Shown here piece by piece: positions 14,973 through 22,427 of a DNA stretch of 64,000 nt. Where the stretch lies: NCBI RefSeq assembly GCF_900105325.1, contig NZ_FNSU01000001.1, forward strand, positions 310,001 to 374,000. The letters run 5' to 3'. Both the position numbers and the translations under genes were made by a program. The DNA comes from Pseudomonas marginalis. Its GTDB lineage: Bacteria > Pseudomonadota > Gammaproteobacteria > Pseudomonadales > Pseudomonadaceae. The notes beneath the pieces were generated by a model. It was not told where the DNA came from, searched no databases, and saw nothing but the letters and a program-made list of their open reading frames with translations. Positions within the stretch are counted from its first letter, which is position 1, and every line of letters starts with the position of its first letter.

Positions 14973-16526
14973 ATGCAGTTGATTGAACATGCCGACTCGC
15001 CGCGCTCCATCCGCCTGCACGAGCGCGACAACGTAGTGATCGTGGTCAACGACCAGGGCGTACCGGCCGGGACCGAGTTCCCGGACGGCCTGGTGACCGT
15101 GGATTTCATCCCCCAGAGCCACAAAGTGACCCTGGAAGACATCCCCGAAGGCGGTCAGATTATTCGCTACGGACAGACCATCGGTTACGCCCTGGCGCCG
15201 ATTCCGCGCGGCAGTTGGGTCCAGGAAGATCAACTGCGCATGCCCACCGCGCCACCGCTGGACAGCTTGCCGCTGTCCACCGAGGTGCCTGAAGCCCAGG
15301 CACCGTTGGAGGGGTTTACCTTCGAGGGCTATCGCAACGCCGACGGTACCGTGGGCACGCGCAATATCCTCGGCATCACCACCACGGTGCAGTGTGTGAC
15401 GGGCGTGCTGGACCATGCGGTCAAGCGCATCAAGGACGAATTGCTGCCCAAGTACCCTCACGTCGATGACGTGGTGGCGCTGACCCACAGCTACGGCTGC
15501 GGGGTAGCGATCACCGCGACGGATGCCTACATCCCGATCCGTACCGTGCGTAACCTGGCGCGCAACCCGAACCTGGGCGGCGAAGCCCTGGTGATCAGCC
15601 TGGGCTGCGAGAAATTGCAGGCCGGGCAGGTGATGCATGACAACGACAGCTCCGTCGACCTCAGCGAGCCGTGGCTGTATCGGTTGCAGGATTCCAGCCA
15701 TGGCTTTACCGAGATGATCGAGCAGATCATGGACTTGGCCGAAGTGCGCCTGAAGAAGCTCGACCAGCGTCGCCGGGAAACCGTGCCGGCGTCCGAGTTG
15801 ATCCTGGGCATGCAGTGCGGCGGCAGTGATGCGTTTTCCGGCATCACCGCCAACCCGGCGCTGGGCTATGCCTCGGATTTGTTGCTGCGGGCCGGGGCGA
15901 CGGTGATGTTTTCCGAAGTCACCGAAGTGCGGGATGCCATTTACCTGCTGACTTCGCGCGCAGAGACGAAGGAAGTTGCCGAAGAGTTGGTCAGGGAAAT
16001 GGACTGGTACGACCGTTACCTGGCCAAGGGTGAAGCGGATCGCAGTGCCAACACCACGCCAGGAAACAAGAAGGGTGGGCTGTCGAACATTGTCGAGAAG
16101 TCCCTGGGCTCCATCGTCAAGTCCGGCAGCAGCGCGATCAACGGCGTGCTGGGCCCGGGCGAGCGCTTCAAGAGCAAGGGCCTGATCTTCTGCGCGACAC
16201 CGGCCAGTGATTTTGTCTGCGGCACCCTGCAACTGGCGGCGGGGATGAACCTGCATGTGTTCACCACCGGGCGTGGTACCCCTTACGGGCTGGCGATGGC
16301 CCCGGTGGTGAAGGTCTCGACGCGTACGGAGCTGGCGCAGCGCTGGCCGGACCTCATCGATATCGACGCCGGGCGCATTGCCACCGGGCGCGCGACCATC
16401 GAGGAGTTGGGCTGGGAGTTGTTCCACTTCTACCTGGACGTGGCCAGCGGTAAGAAGCAGACCTGGGCGGAACATCACAAGCTGCATAACGACATCACCT
16501 TGTTCAACCCGGCGCCGATTACCTGA
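14973..16526 (+). CDS. garD: Galactarate dehydratase
   Basis: The 517-residue enzyme removes water from D-galactarate to give 5-dehydro-4-deoxyglucarate, the KdgD substrate. It has the N-terminal SAF-like domain (residues about 10-85, ending near GYALAPIPRGSW), a linker, and the UxaA/GarD core with GYRNADGTVGTRNI, THSYGCG, and MQCGGSDAFSGITANPALG. The length is close to E. coli GarD. I use the ATG at 14973; a GTG directly before it is also open. No gudD is present here, so the cluster appears specific for galactarate unless glucarate dehydratase is elsewhere. Confidence 0.95.
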   Translation: MQLIEHADSPRSIRLHERDNVVIVVNDQGVPAGTEFPDGLVTVDFIPQSHKVTLEDIPEGGQIIRYGQTIGYALAPIPRGSWVQEDQLRMPTAPPLDSLPLSTEVPEAQAPLEGFTFEGYRNADGTVGTRNILGITTTVQCVTGVLDHAVKRIKDELLPKYPHVDDVVALTHSYGCGVAITATDAYIPIRTVRNLARNPNLGGEALVISLGCEKLQAGQVMHDNDSSVDLSEPWLYRLQDSSHGFTEMIEQIMDLAEVRLKKLDQRRRETVPASELILGMQCGGSDAFSGITANPALGYASDLLLRAGATVMFSEVTEVRDAIYLLTSRAETKEVAEELVREMDWYDRYLAKGEADRSANTTPGNKKGGLSNIVEKSLGSIVKSGSSAINGVLGPGERFKSKGLIFCATPASDFVCGTLQLAAGMNLHVFTTGRGTPYGLAMAPVVKVSTRTELAQRWPDLIDIDAGRIATGRATIEELGWELFHFYLDVASGKKQTWAEHHKLHNDITLFNPAPIT

Positions 16527-16527
16527 T

Positions 16528-16662
16528 TGTGGTGAGCGGGCTTGCCCCGCGCTGGGTGGCGAAGCCGCCCTAAACTCAGGACTTTCAACTCTAACTGAAG
16601 GAACTCAGTGCCTGAGATGGGGCGGCTTCGCCACCCAGCGCGGGGCAAGCCCGCTCACTACA
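16528..16662. repeat. REPIN (REP doublet), GAGCGGGCTTGCCCCGC subfamily
   Basis: Two arms of about 43 bases (16528-16570 and 16619-16662) are inverted copies with very few differences. Each contains GAGCGGGCTTGCCCCGCGC and GGTGGCGAAGCCGCC. The spacer is about 50 bases. It follows garD immediately and could form a very stable hairpin in the transcript. Confidence 0.92.
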
Positions 16663-16740
16663 GGGATCTGGACCAGACTAACCGGGTTGTAGTGGCTTAT
16701 CATTAGCCACCTGACGACGCTCACCAAGGTTCTCCCCGGC

Positions 16741-17682
16741 ATGCTGGCTATTTTCCTCACCACCCTCACCATCACTGCGCCGGTATTCGCCATGCTGTTC
16801 CTGGGTGTGCTGCTCAAGCGCATCAACTGGATCAACGACAACTTTATCCACACGGCTTCGTCCCTGGTGTTCAACGTCACCATGCCGGCGCTGCTGTTCC
16901 TCGGCATCCTCCACGCCGACCTGCACTCGGCGCTCAAGCCGGGGTTGCTGATCTATTTTGCCGTCGCCACGCTGCTGAGCTTTGCCCTGGCCTGGGGCTG
17001 GGCGATTTTTCGCTGCAAGCGTGAAGACCGAGGCATCTACACCCAGGGCGCGTTTCGCGGCAATAACGGAGTGATCGGCCTGGCCCTGGCGGCCAGCATG
17101 TACGGCGACTACGGCATTTCCCTCGGCGCGATCCTCGCGGCGCTGGTGATCCTGTTCTACAACACCCTGTCGACCATTGTGCTGGCGGTGTACAGCCCGG
17201 TGATCAAGTCCGACCCGTGGAGCATCTGCAAAAGTGTGGTAGCCAATCCGCTGATCATCAGCGTGATCGTGGCGGCGCCGTTCGCGTATTTTCAGATTGG
17301 CCTGCCGGGCTGGCTGGAAAAATCCATGCAGTACCTGGCGGACACCACCTTGCCGCTGGCATTGATCTGCATTGGCGGCACCCTGTCCCTGGCGGCGCTG
17401 CGCAAGAGCGGCAATATGGCGCTGAGCGCGAGCTTGATGAAGATGGTCTGGCTGCCGGTGGTCGCGACCCTGGGCGCGTGGCTGCTGGGCTTTCGCGGGC
17501 CGGAGTTGGGGATCCTGTTCCTGTACTTCGGTGCGCCGACCGCCGCGGCGAGCTTCGTGATGGCCAGGGCGGCCGAGGGCAATCATGAACTGGCGGCGGC
17601 GATTATCGTGATCACCACGCTGATGGCGGCAGTGACCACGAATATCGGGATTTTCGTGTTGCAGGCGGGTGGCTGGATCTAG
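16741..17682 (+). CDS. AEC-family transporter
   Basis: This 313-residue membrane protein belongs to the auxin efflux carrier family, with about ten helices in two inverted halves. The N-terminal half contains LVFNVTMPALLFLGI, with the family's conserved asparagine-proline helix break, and the C-terminal half has LPLALICIGGTLSL and the ending AAAIIVITTLMAAVTTNIG. Bacterial members move organic acids such as malate or malonate. The substrate is unknown here. It is convergent with the PcaC-like gene and overlaps it by four bases at the 3' ends. Confidence 0.88.
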   Translation: MLAIFLTTLTITAPVFAMLFLGVLLKRINWINDNFIHTASSLVFNVTMPALLFLGILHADLHSALKPGLLIYFAVATLLSFALAWGWAIFRCKREDRGIYTQGAFRGNNGVIGLALAASMYGDYGISLGAILAALVILFYNTLSTIVLAVYSPVIKSDPWSICKSVVANPLIISVIVAAPFAYFQIGLPGWLEKSMQYLADTTLPLALICIGGTLSLAALRKSGNMALSASLMKMVWLPVVATLGAWLLGFRGPELGILFLYFGAPTAAASFVMARAAEGNHELAAAIIVITTLMAAVTTNIGIFVLQAGGWI

Positions 17683-18059
17683 CCTTCTTTCTGATAGGTG
17701 TCGATGACTTCCTGCGCCGCCCGAAACGCATCAATCGCCGCCGGTACGCCGGCATACACCGCGCAATGCAGCAGCGCTTCGCGAATTTCCTCCACAGTAC
17801 AGCCATTGTTCAACGCGCCACGCACGTGGCCCTTGAGCTCCTGGGGGCACTTGAGTGCGGTGAGGGCGGCGAGGGTGATCAGGCTGCGCGTCTTCAGCGG
17901 CAAGCCTTCGCGGGTCCACACGCTGCCCCAGGCATGTTCGTTGACGAAGTCCTGCAGCGGCTGGGTGAATTCGGTGGCGTTGCCCAGGGCGCGGTCGACG
18001 AACACATCGCCCATCACCTGGCGACGCATTTCAACCCCGGGCTTTTTCTGATCGGTCAT
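17679..18059 (-). CDS. Carboxymuconolactone decarboxylase family protein (PcaC-like)
   Basis: The 126-residue protein has the complete PcaC-type arrangement: RRQVMGDVFVDRAL, HAWGSVWTREGLPLKTRSLITLA, then GHVRGALNNGCTVEEIREALLHCAVYAGVPAA. PcaC decarboxylates 4-carboxymuconolactone in the protocatechuate pathway, but no other pca gene is present here, so this may be a paralogue with another substrate. The active-site-region histidine (LLHCAVY) is present, where authentic PcaC usually has another residue. Its ATG overlaps the stop codon of the antiporter gene by four bases, implying cotranscription. Confidence 0.85.
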   Translation of the reverse strand: MTDQKKPGVEMRRQVMGDVFVDRALGNATEFTQPLQDFVNEHAWGSVWTREGLPLKTRSLITLAALTALKCPQELKGHVRGALNNGCTVEEIREALLHCAVYAGVPAAIDAFRAAQEVIDTYQKEG

Positions 18060-19150
18060 TGCGATTCCCTCTTGTGTTGGCGGCGCCAGGCTCGCAGCGT
18101 GCTGAACAACAGGAAAGCCACCAGCACTGGCAGGACGTAATACAGCATCAGTTGTTCAAGCTTGTTGGCCAGGGGCATGCCGGTGGTGAACGACATCACG
18201 TGCAGCCCATACGCCAGGTACAGGCCCAGCAGTACCAGGCCTTCGGCGCGGGTGACGCGGTAGCCGGTATAAAACACCGGCAGGCACAGCACCACCACGC
18301 CGAGCATCACCGGCAGGTCAAAGTCCAGGGCGTTGGGCGACACCGACAGCGGCGAAGGCGCGAGCAACGCGGTCAGCCCCAGTACGCCCAGCAGGTTGAA
18401 CAGGTTGCTGCCGATCACGTTGCCCACGGCAATTTCCCGCTGGCCGCGCAGGGCGGCAATCAGTGAGGTGGCCAGGCAGGGCAGTGACGTGCCGACGCCG
18501 ATCAGCGTAAGGCCGATGATGCGCTCCGACAGGCCCAGGTCAGCCGCCACATCCACCGCCGCGCCGAGCAGCAAGTGCCCGGCCAGCACGAGGATCAACA
18601 ACCCGCCGAGCATCTGCAGCACACTGCTCAGCCACGGCGCCCGGGCGACGGTATCCAGGGTGCGCGGGCGGCGCGAATGGCGGGTCTGGTAATGCAGCAC
18701 GCCGAGGTAGGCCAGCAGGGCAATCAGCAGCAGCAGGCCATCGACCGGCGTCAGTTCTTCATTGGCCGCCAGGGTAAACACCAGCAGTCCGGCGAGGATC
18801 ATCACCGGAATATCCAGGCGCACCAGCTGCCGTGAGACGCGCAGGGGGATGATCAGCGCCGACAGGCCCAGGGTCACGAGGATGTTGAAGATGCTGCTGC
18901 CGATCACGCTGCCCACGGCAATGTCGGTATTGCCGGCCAGGGTGGCCTGCAGGCTGACGGTCATCTGGGGCGCGCTGCTGCCGAAGGCGACGACCGTAAG
19001 ACCGATGATCAGCGGCCGCACCTTGAGGCTGGCGGCCAGGCGCACGGCGGCGCGCACCAGGATCTCGGCGCCGAGGATCAGCAGCACCAGGCCGCTGACC
19101 AGTTCGAGCAGGCTCCAGGGCGAGAGGGCGGTTAATCCGAAAATGACCAG
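18056..19150 (-). CDS. CaCA-superfamily (calcium/cation exchanger) membrane protein with altered ion-binding motifs
   Basis: The protein of about 364 residues has ten hydrophobic helices in two homologous halves. The alpha repeats read GLTVVAFGSSAPQM and GLTLIGVGTSLPCL. In known exchangers such as NCX_Mj each repeat has glutamate after the proline (GTSAPE); here they are Gln and Cys. The asparagine-containing helices (GSVIGSSIFNI and GNVIGSNLFNL) remain. No ATG or TTG fits; GTG at 19087 would cut the first helix. CTG at 19150 with GGAG four bases upstream keeps SPWSLLELVSGLVLLILGAE, so I choose it, with doubt. ATT at 19165 is also open. The family is clear but Ca2+ transport is doubtful. Confidence 0.78.
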   Translation of the reverse strand: MVIFGLTALSPWSLLELVSGLVLLILGAEILVRAAVRLAASLKVRPLIIGLTVVAFGSSAPQMTVSLQATLAGNTDIAVGSVIGSSIFNILVTLGLSALIIPLRVSRQLVRLDIPVMILAGLLVFTLAANEELTPVDGLLLLIALLAYLGVLHYQTRHSRRPRTLDTVARAPWLSSVLQMLGGLLILVLAGHLLLGAAVDVAADLGLSERIIGLTLIGVGTSLPCLATSLIAALRGQREIAVGNVIGSNLFNLLGVLGLTALLAPSPLSVSPNALDFDLPVMLGVVVLCLPVFYTGYRVTRAEGLVLLGLYLAYGLHVMSFTTGMPLANKLEQLMLYYVLPVLVAFLLFSTLRAWRRQHKRESQ

Positions 19151-19160
19151 GGCTCCGTCT

Positions 19161-19532
19161 TCAATTGCTCAGGGCTTGCACGCGAACCCGCGCAGTGCCG
19201 CTGCCCAGCATACCCAGTTGCTCGGCCGCCTTGCGTGATAGATCGATCAAGCGCCCACGGGTATGCGGGCCGCGATCGTTGATGCGGACCACGACGGATT
19301 TGTCGTTGTCGAGATTGGTGACCTTGACCTGGGTGCCGAAGGGCAGTCGCCGGTGGGCGGCGGTCAGGGCGTTCTGGTTGAAGGGTTCACCGCTGGCGGT
19401 TTTCTTGCCATGGTGCCTGGCGCCGTAATAAGAGGCGGTGCCGGTTTCGTCGTAGCCGTTGGGGTCGATGAGGCCGCTGGCGCAGCCGGCCAGCAGTGAG
19501 AACAGAGCCCATAGGCCTAATAGACGCTTCAT
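19161..19532 (-). CDS. Small RlpA-like lipoprotein (double-psi beta-barrel)
   Basis: The 123-residue protein has a lipoprotein signal (MKRLLGLWALFSLLAGC, lipobox LAGC) and then a single RlpA double-psi beta-barrel: GTASYYGARHHGKKTASGEPF, LPFGTQVKVTNLDN, VVRINDRGPHTRGRLIDLS. RlpA proteins cleave or bind denuded glycan at the septum, but this short form has no SPOR domain. The catalytic-type Asp and His in the NDRGPH motif are present. The next gene follows after about ten bases, so it leads the small minus-strand operon with the exchanger and the PcaC-like gene. Confidence 0.9.
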   Translation of the reverse strand: MKRLLGLWALFSLLAGCASGLIDPNGYDETGTASYYGARHHGKKTASGEPFNQNALTAAHRRLPFGTQVKVTNLDNDKSVVVRINDRGPHTRGRLIDLSRKAAEQLGMLGSGTARVRVQALSN

Positions 19533-19555
19533 TATCAAGGTGCCCCCATCACAAA

Positions 19556-19575
19556 TGTGGGAGGGGGCTTGCCCC
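19556..19575. repeat. Left arm of a REPIN interrupted by the insertion sequence
   Basis: TGTGGGAGGGGGCTTGCCCC is the arm of the common P. fluorescens REP. Its continuation CCGATAGCGG is found on the other side of the insertion sequence, at 20853 onward. Confidence 0.85.
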
Positions 19576-20852
19576 GGTACAAACCGGGGACATCGTTTAC
19601 ATTTCTAACCGGGGACATGGTTTACAGGCTAATACGCATGATCAGGAGGTAACTGATCATGCCCTGGAACCAAGAGTCCCCCATGAATCAAAGAATCAAG
19701 CTGGTAGCTGATTGGCTTTCTGGCAACTTCACCAAAAGCCAGTTGGCACGCCGCTTTGACGTTAGCCGACCTACCGTCGATAAGTGGATTGCCCGGCACG
19801 ACGGCGATTTGAGGTCTTTATCCGAACTGTCCCGGCGACCTCACAACAGCCCAAATAAAACCGACGACGAGATTTTGGCCCGTGTAGTCGCGATGAAGGA
19901 GGCTCACGATAAATGGGGGCCGAAAAAGCTTCTCGAGCTATTACGGCTGGAAGATCCCTCCGTCACCTGGCCCTCTCCAAGTACGGCCGGTCAATGGCTT
20001 GACCGACTTGGGCTCGTCAAAAAGCGGCGCTTCAAACGCCGACACAGCATTTCCCACGCACAAATGCGAAAGGCCGACGAACCTAACAAGACGTGGTGTG
20101 CTGACTACAAAGGGCAGTTCAAGATGCTTAATGCTCAGATGTGCTTCCCTTTGACCGTCACAGACCATGCGTCGCGGCTGATTTTAGCGTGCAGGGCCCA
20201 TCCCAAGATCATGACCCAGCCTGTAAAACAGGCCTTTGAGAGGCTTTTTCAGGAGTACGGCATGCCGGAAGTTATCCGTTCGGACAACGGGGTACCGTTC
20301 GCCTCTCCTGGCCTGGCAAGAATATCCACACTGGCAGTTTGGTGGATTCGGCTGGGTATTTATCCCGAGCGAACCATGCCGGGAAGACCCGCCCAGAATG
20401 GTCGCCATGAACGAATGCACCGTAGCTTGAAACTTGAGTTGCCCTTAGGGAAAAACTTAGTCGAGCAGCAGCTTTTGCTGGAGCATTTCAGGCATGAGTT
20501 TAATTACGTACGCCCTCACGAAGCGCTCGGCATGAAACGTCCAGGAGACTTGTATGTGCCGTCCACCCGAATTTATCCAGGATGCTTGCCCGATGTGGAA
20601 TATCCGGCAGAAATGAAAGTTCGAAGCGTCAGGCAGGACGGATCGATCAAGTGGAACGGCAAGTTGGTATTTATCAGCGAGGCGCTGTCCGGGGAAAGGA
20701 TAGGGCTCAAAGAAGCTGAAGATGAAGCTTGGGATTTGTACCTGTGTGATTATCCCTTGGGGAGGCTTGGACGAGGTATGACCCGCGTCCAGGCCTCAAA
20801 TGTGTAAACGATGTCCCCGGTTTCAGATGTAAACGATGTCTACGGTTCTACA
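19576..20852 (+). mobile_element. IS481-family insertion sequence
   Basis: The element is about 1.28 kb with one transposase gene. Each end carries a doubled 20-base motif: 19582-19601 (AACCGGGGACATCGTTTACA) and 19607-19626 on the left; inverted copies at 20803-20822 and 20828-20847 on the right. The inner right copy is an exact inverse of the outer left copy. The flanks are two parts of one REP arm; counting its C residues implies a short duplication of about three Cs. Exact ends are uncertain by a few bases. Confidence 0.88.
19659..20807 (+). CDS. IS481-family transposase
   Basis: The 382-residue protein has an N-terminal helix-turn-helix (KSQLARRFDVSRPTVDKWIARH, about residues 28-49) and an rve-type DDE integrase core. 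The acidic triad is visible in KTWCADYKG, VIRSDNGVPFA and RPAQNGRHERMHR, the last giving the glutamate. The C-terminal tail carries beta-rich sequence (VRQDGSIKWNGKLVFISEALSGE). The frame is intact. AGGAGG ten bases before the ATG supports the start at 19659; another ATG lies eight codons later. It looks capable of activity. Confidence 0.94.
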   Translation: MPWNQESPMNQRIKLVADWLSGNFTKSQLARRFDVSRPTVDKWIARHDGDLRSLSELSRRPHNSPNKTDDEILARVVAMKEAHDKWGPKKLLELLRLEDPSVTWPSPSTAGQWLDRLGLVKKRRFKRRHSISHAQMRKADEPNKTWCADYKGQFKMLNAQMCFPLTVTDHASRLILACRAHPKIMTQPVKQAFERLFQEYGMPEVIRSDNGVPFASPGLARISTLAVWWIRLGIYPERTMPGRPAQNGRHERMHRSLKLELPLGKNLVEQQLLLEHFRHEFNYVRPHEALGMKRPGDLYVPSTRIYPGCLPDVEYPAEMKVRSVRQDGSIKWNGKLVFISEALSGERIGLKEAEDEAWDLYLCDYPLGRLGRGMTRVQASNV

Positions 20853-20924
20853 CCCCGATAGCGGTGATTCAGTCAAAACAGCAGTGACTGACACTCTGCT
20901 ATCGGGGGCAAGCCCCCTCCCACA
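20853..20924. repeat. Remainder of the interrupted REPIN (spacer and right arm)
   Basis: CCCCGATAGCGG continues the left arm. After the spacer, ATCGGGGGCAAGCCCCCTCC (20901-20920) and CACA complete the inverted right arm. Before insertion this would have been an ordinary REPIN of about 90 bases between the rlpA-like gene and gatB. Confidence 0.85.
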
Positions 20925-20971
20925 GGGAGTCCGAGTCAGGCATGAAGTCTCGCCCGGACCATTCATCGCAA

Positions 20972-22417
20972 TCAGCCTTCGAGCTTGCTTTTCAGCAGTT
21001 CGTTCACCTGTTGCGGGTTGGCCTTGCCTTTGGAGGCTTTCATCGCCTGGCCGACAAAGAAACCGAACATCTTGCCGCGCTTGGCTTCGTCTGCCGCACG
21101 GTACTGTTCGACCTGCTCGGCGTTGGCCGCCAGCATTTCATCCAGCACGGCCGAGATGGCGCCGCTGTCGGTGACTTGCTTGAGACCGCGTTTCTCGATG
21201 ATCTCGTCGGCGCTGCCTTCACCGCTGGCCATGGCTTCGAACACGGTCTTGGCGATTTTGCCGGAGATGGTGTTGTCCTTGATGCGCAGCAGCATGCCGC
21301 CCAATTGCTCGGCCGACACCGGTGCTTCGTCGATCTCCAGGCCCTGTTTGTTCAGCAGGCTGCCCAGCTCGACCATCACCCAGTTGGCCGCCAGCTTGGC
21401 GTCACCGGCAATGCTCACGACCTTTTCGAAGTAGTCGGCTTGCTCACGGCTCGAAGCCAGCACGCTGGCATCGTAGATCGACAGGCCGAACTGCGCCTGG
21501 AAGCGCTCGCGTTTTTGCGGCGGCAACTCCGGCAGGGTGGCGCGGATGTCATTGAGGAACGAATCCTCAAGCACCACCGGTAACAGGTCCGGATCGGGGA
21601 AGTAACGGTAGTCGTTGGCTTCCTCTTTGCTGCGCATGGCGCGGGTTTCGTCTTTGTTCGGGTCGTACAGGCGCGTTTGCTGGATCACCTTGCCGCCGTC
21701 CTCGATCAATTCGATCTGGCGCCGCACTTCGGTGTTGATCGCTTTCTCGATAAAGCGGAACGAGTTGACGTTCTTGATCTCGCAGCGAGTGCCGTACTCG
21801 GCCTGGCCTTTTGGCCGCACCGACACGTTGCAGTCGCAACGCAGCGAGCCTTCGGCCATGTTGCCGTCACAGATGCCCAGGTAACGCACCAGCGCGTGGA
21901 TGGTCTTGACGTAGGCCACGGCTTCCTTGGCGCTGCGCATGTCCGGCTCGGACACGATCTCCAGCAGCGGGGTGCCGGCACGGTTCAGGTCGATACCGGT
22001 GGCACCGTTGAACTCTTCGTGCAGGCTCTTGCCGGCGTCTTCTTCCAGGTGCGCACGGGTGACGCCGACACGCTTGATGGTGCCGTCTTCCAGCGGGATG
22101 TCCAGGTAGCCCTTGCCGACGATCGGCAATTCCATCTGGCTGATCTGGTAGCCCTTGGGCAGGTCCGGGTAGAAGTAGTTCTTGCGCGCGAACACGTTGT
22201 GCTGGCCGATCTCGGCGTCAATCGCCAGGCCGAACATCACCGCCATGCGCACGGCTTCCTGGTTCAGCACCGGCAGTACGCCAGGCATGCCCAGGTCTAC
22301 CAGGCTGGCCTGGGTGTTGGGCTCGGAGCCGAACGTGGTGGCGCTACCGGAGAAAATCTTCGATTGGGTGGCGAGCTGGGTATGAATCTCCAGCCCGATC
22401 ACAACTTCCCATTGCAT
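20972..22417 (-). CDS. gatB: Asp-tRNA(Asn)/Glu-tRNA(Gln) amidotransferase subunit B
   Basis: The 481-residue subunit binds the misacylated tRNA and carries out the kinase/transamidation chemistry of GatCAB. Visible features are the opening MQWEVVIGLEIHTQLATQSKIFSGS, the GMPGVLPVLN segment, the metal-binding HLEEDAGKSLHE stretch, the CDCNVSVRP motif, and a C-terminal YqeY-like helical tail ending VNELLKSKLEG. It is the last gene of gatCAB, ten bases after gatA, and provides Gln-tRNA and/or Asn-tRNA in this organism. Confidence 0.97.
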   Translation of the reverse strand: MQWEVVIGLEIHTQLATQSKIFSGSATTFGSEPNTQASLVDLGMPGVLPVLNQEAVRMAVMFGLAIDAEIGQHNVFARKNYFYPDLPKGYQISQMELPIVGKGYLDIPLEDGTIKRVGVTRAHLEEDAGKSLHEEFNGATGIDLNRAGTPLLEIVSEPDMRSAKEAVAYVKTIHALVRYLGICDGNMAEGSLRCDCNVSVRPKGQAEYGTRCEIKNVNSFRFIEKAINTEVRRQIELIEDGGKVIQQTRLYDPNKDETRAMRSKEEANDYRYFPDPDLLPVVLEDSFLNDIRATLPELPPQKRERFQAQFGLSIYDASVLASSREQADYFEKVVSIAGDAKLAANWVMVELGSLLNKQGLEIDEAPVSAEQLGGMLLRIKDNTISGKIAKTVFEAMASGEGSADEIIEKRGLKQVTDSGAISAVLDEMLAANAEQVEQYRAADEAKRGKMFGFFVGQAMKASKGKANPQQVNELLKSKLEG

Positions 22418-22427
22418 AGTGTTCTCC

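Noticed and set aside
14865..16487. 540-codon open frame opposite garD
   Set aside because: GarD is complete and well supported on the plus strand; the antisense frame shows no motifs.
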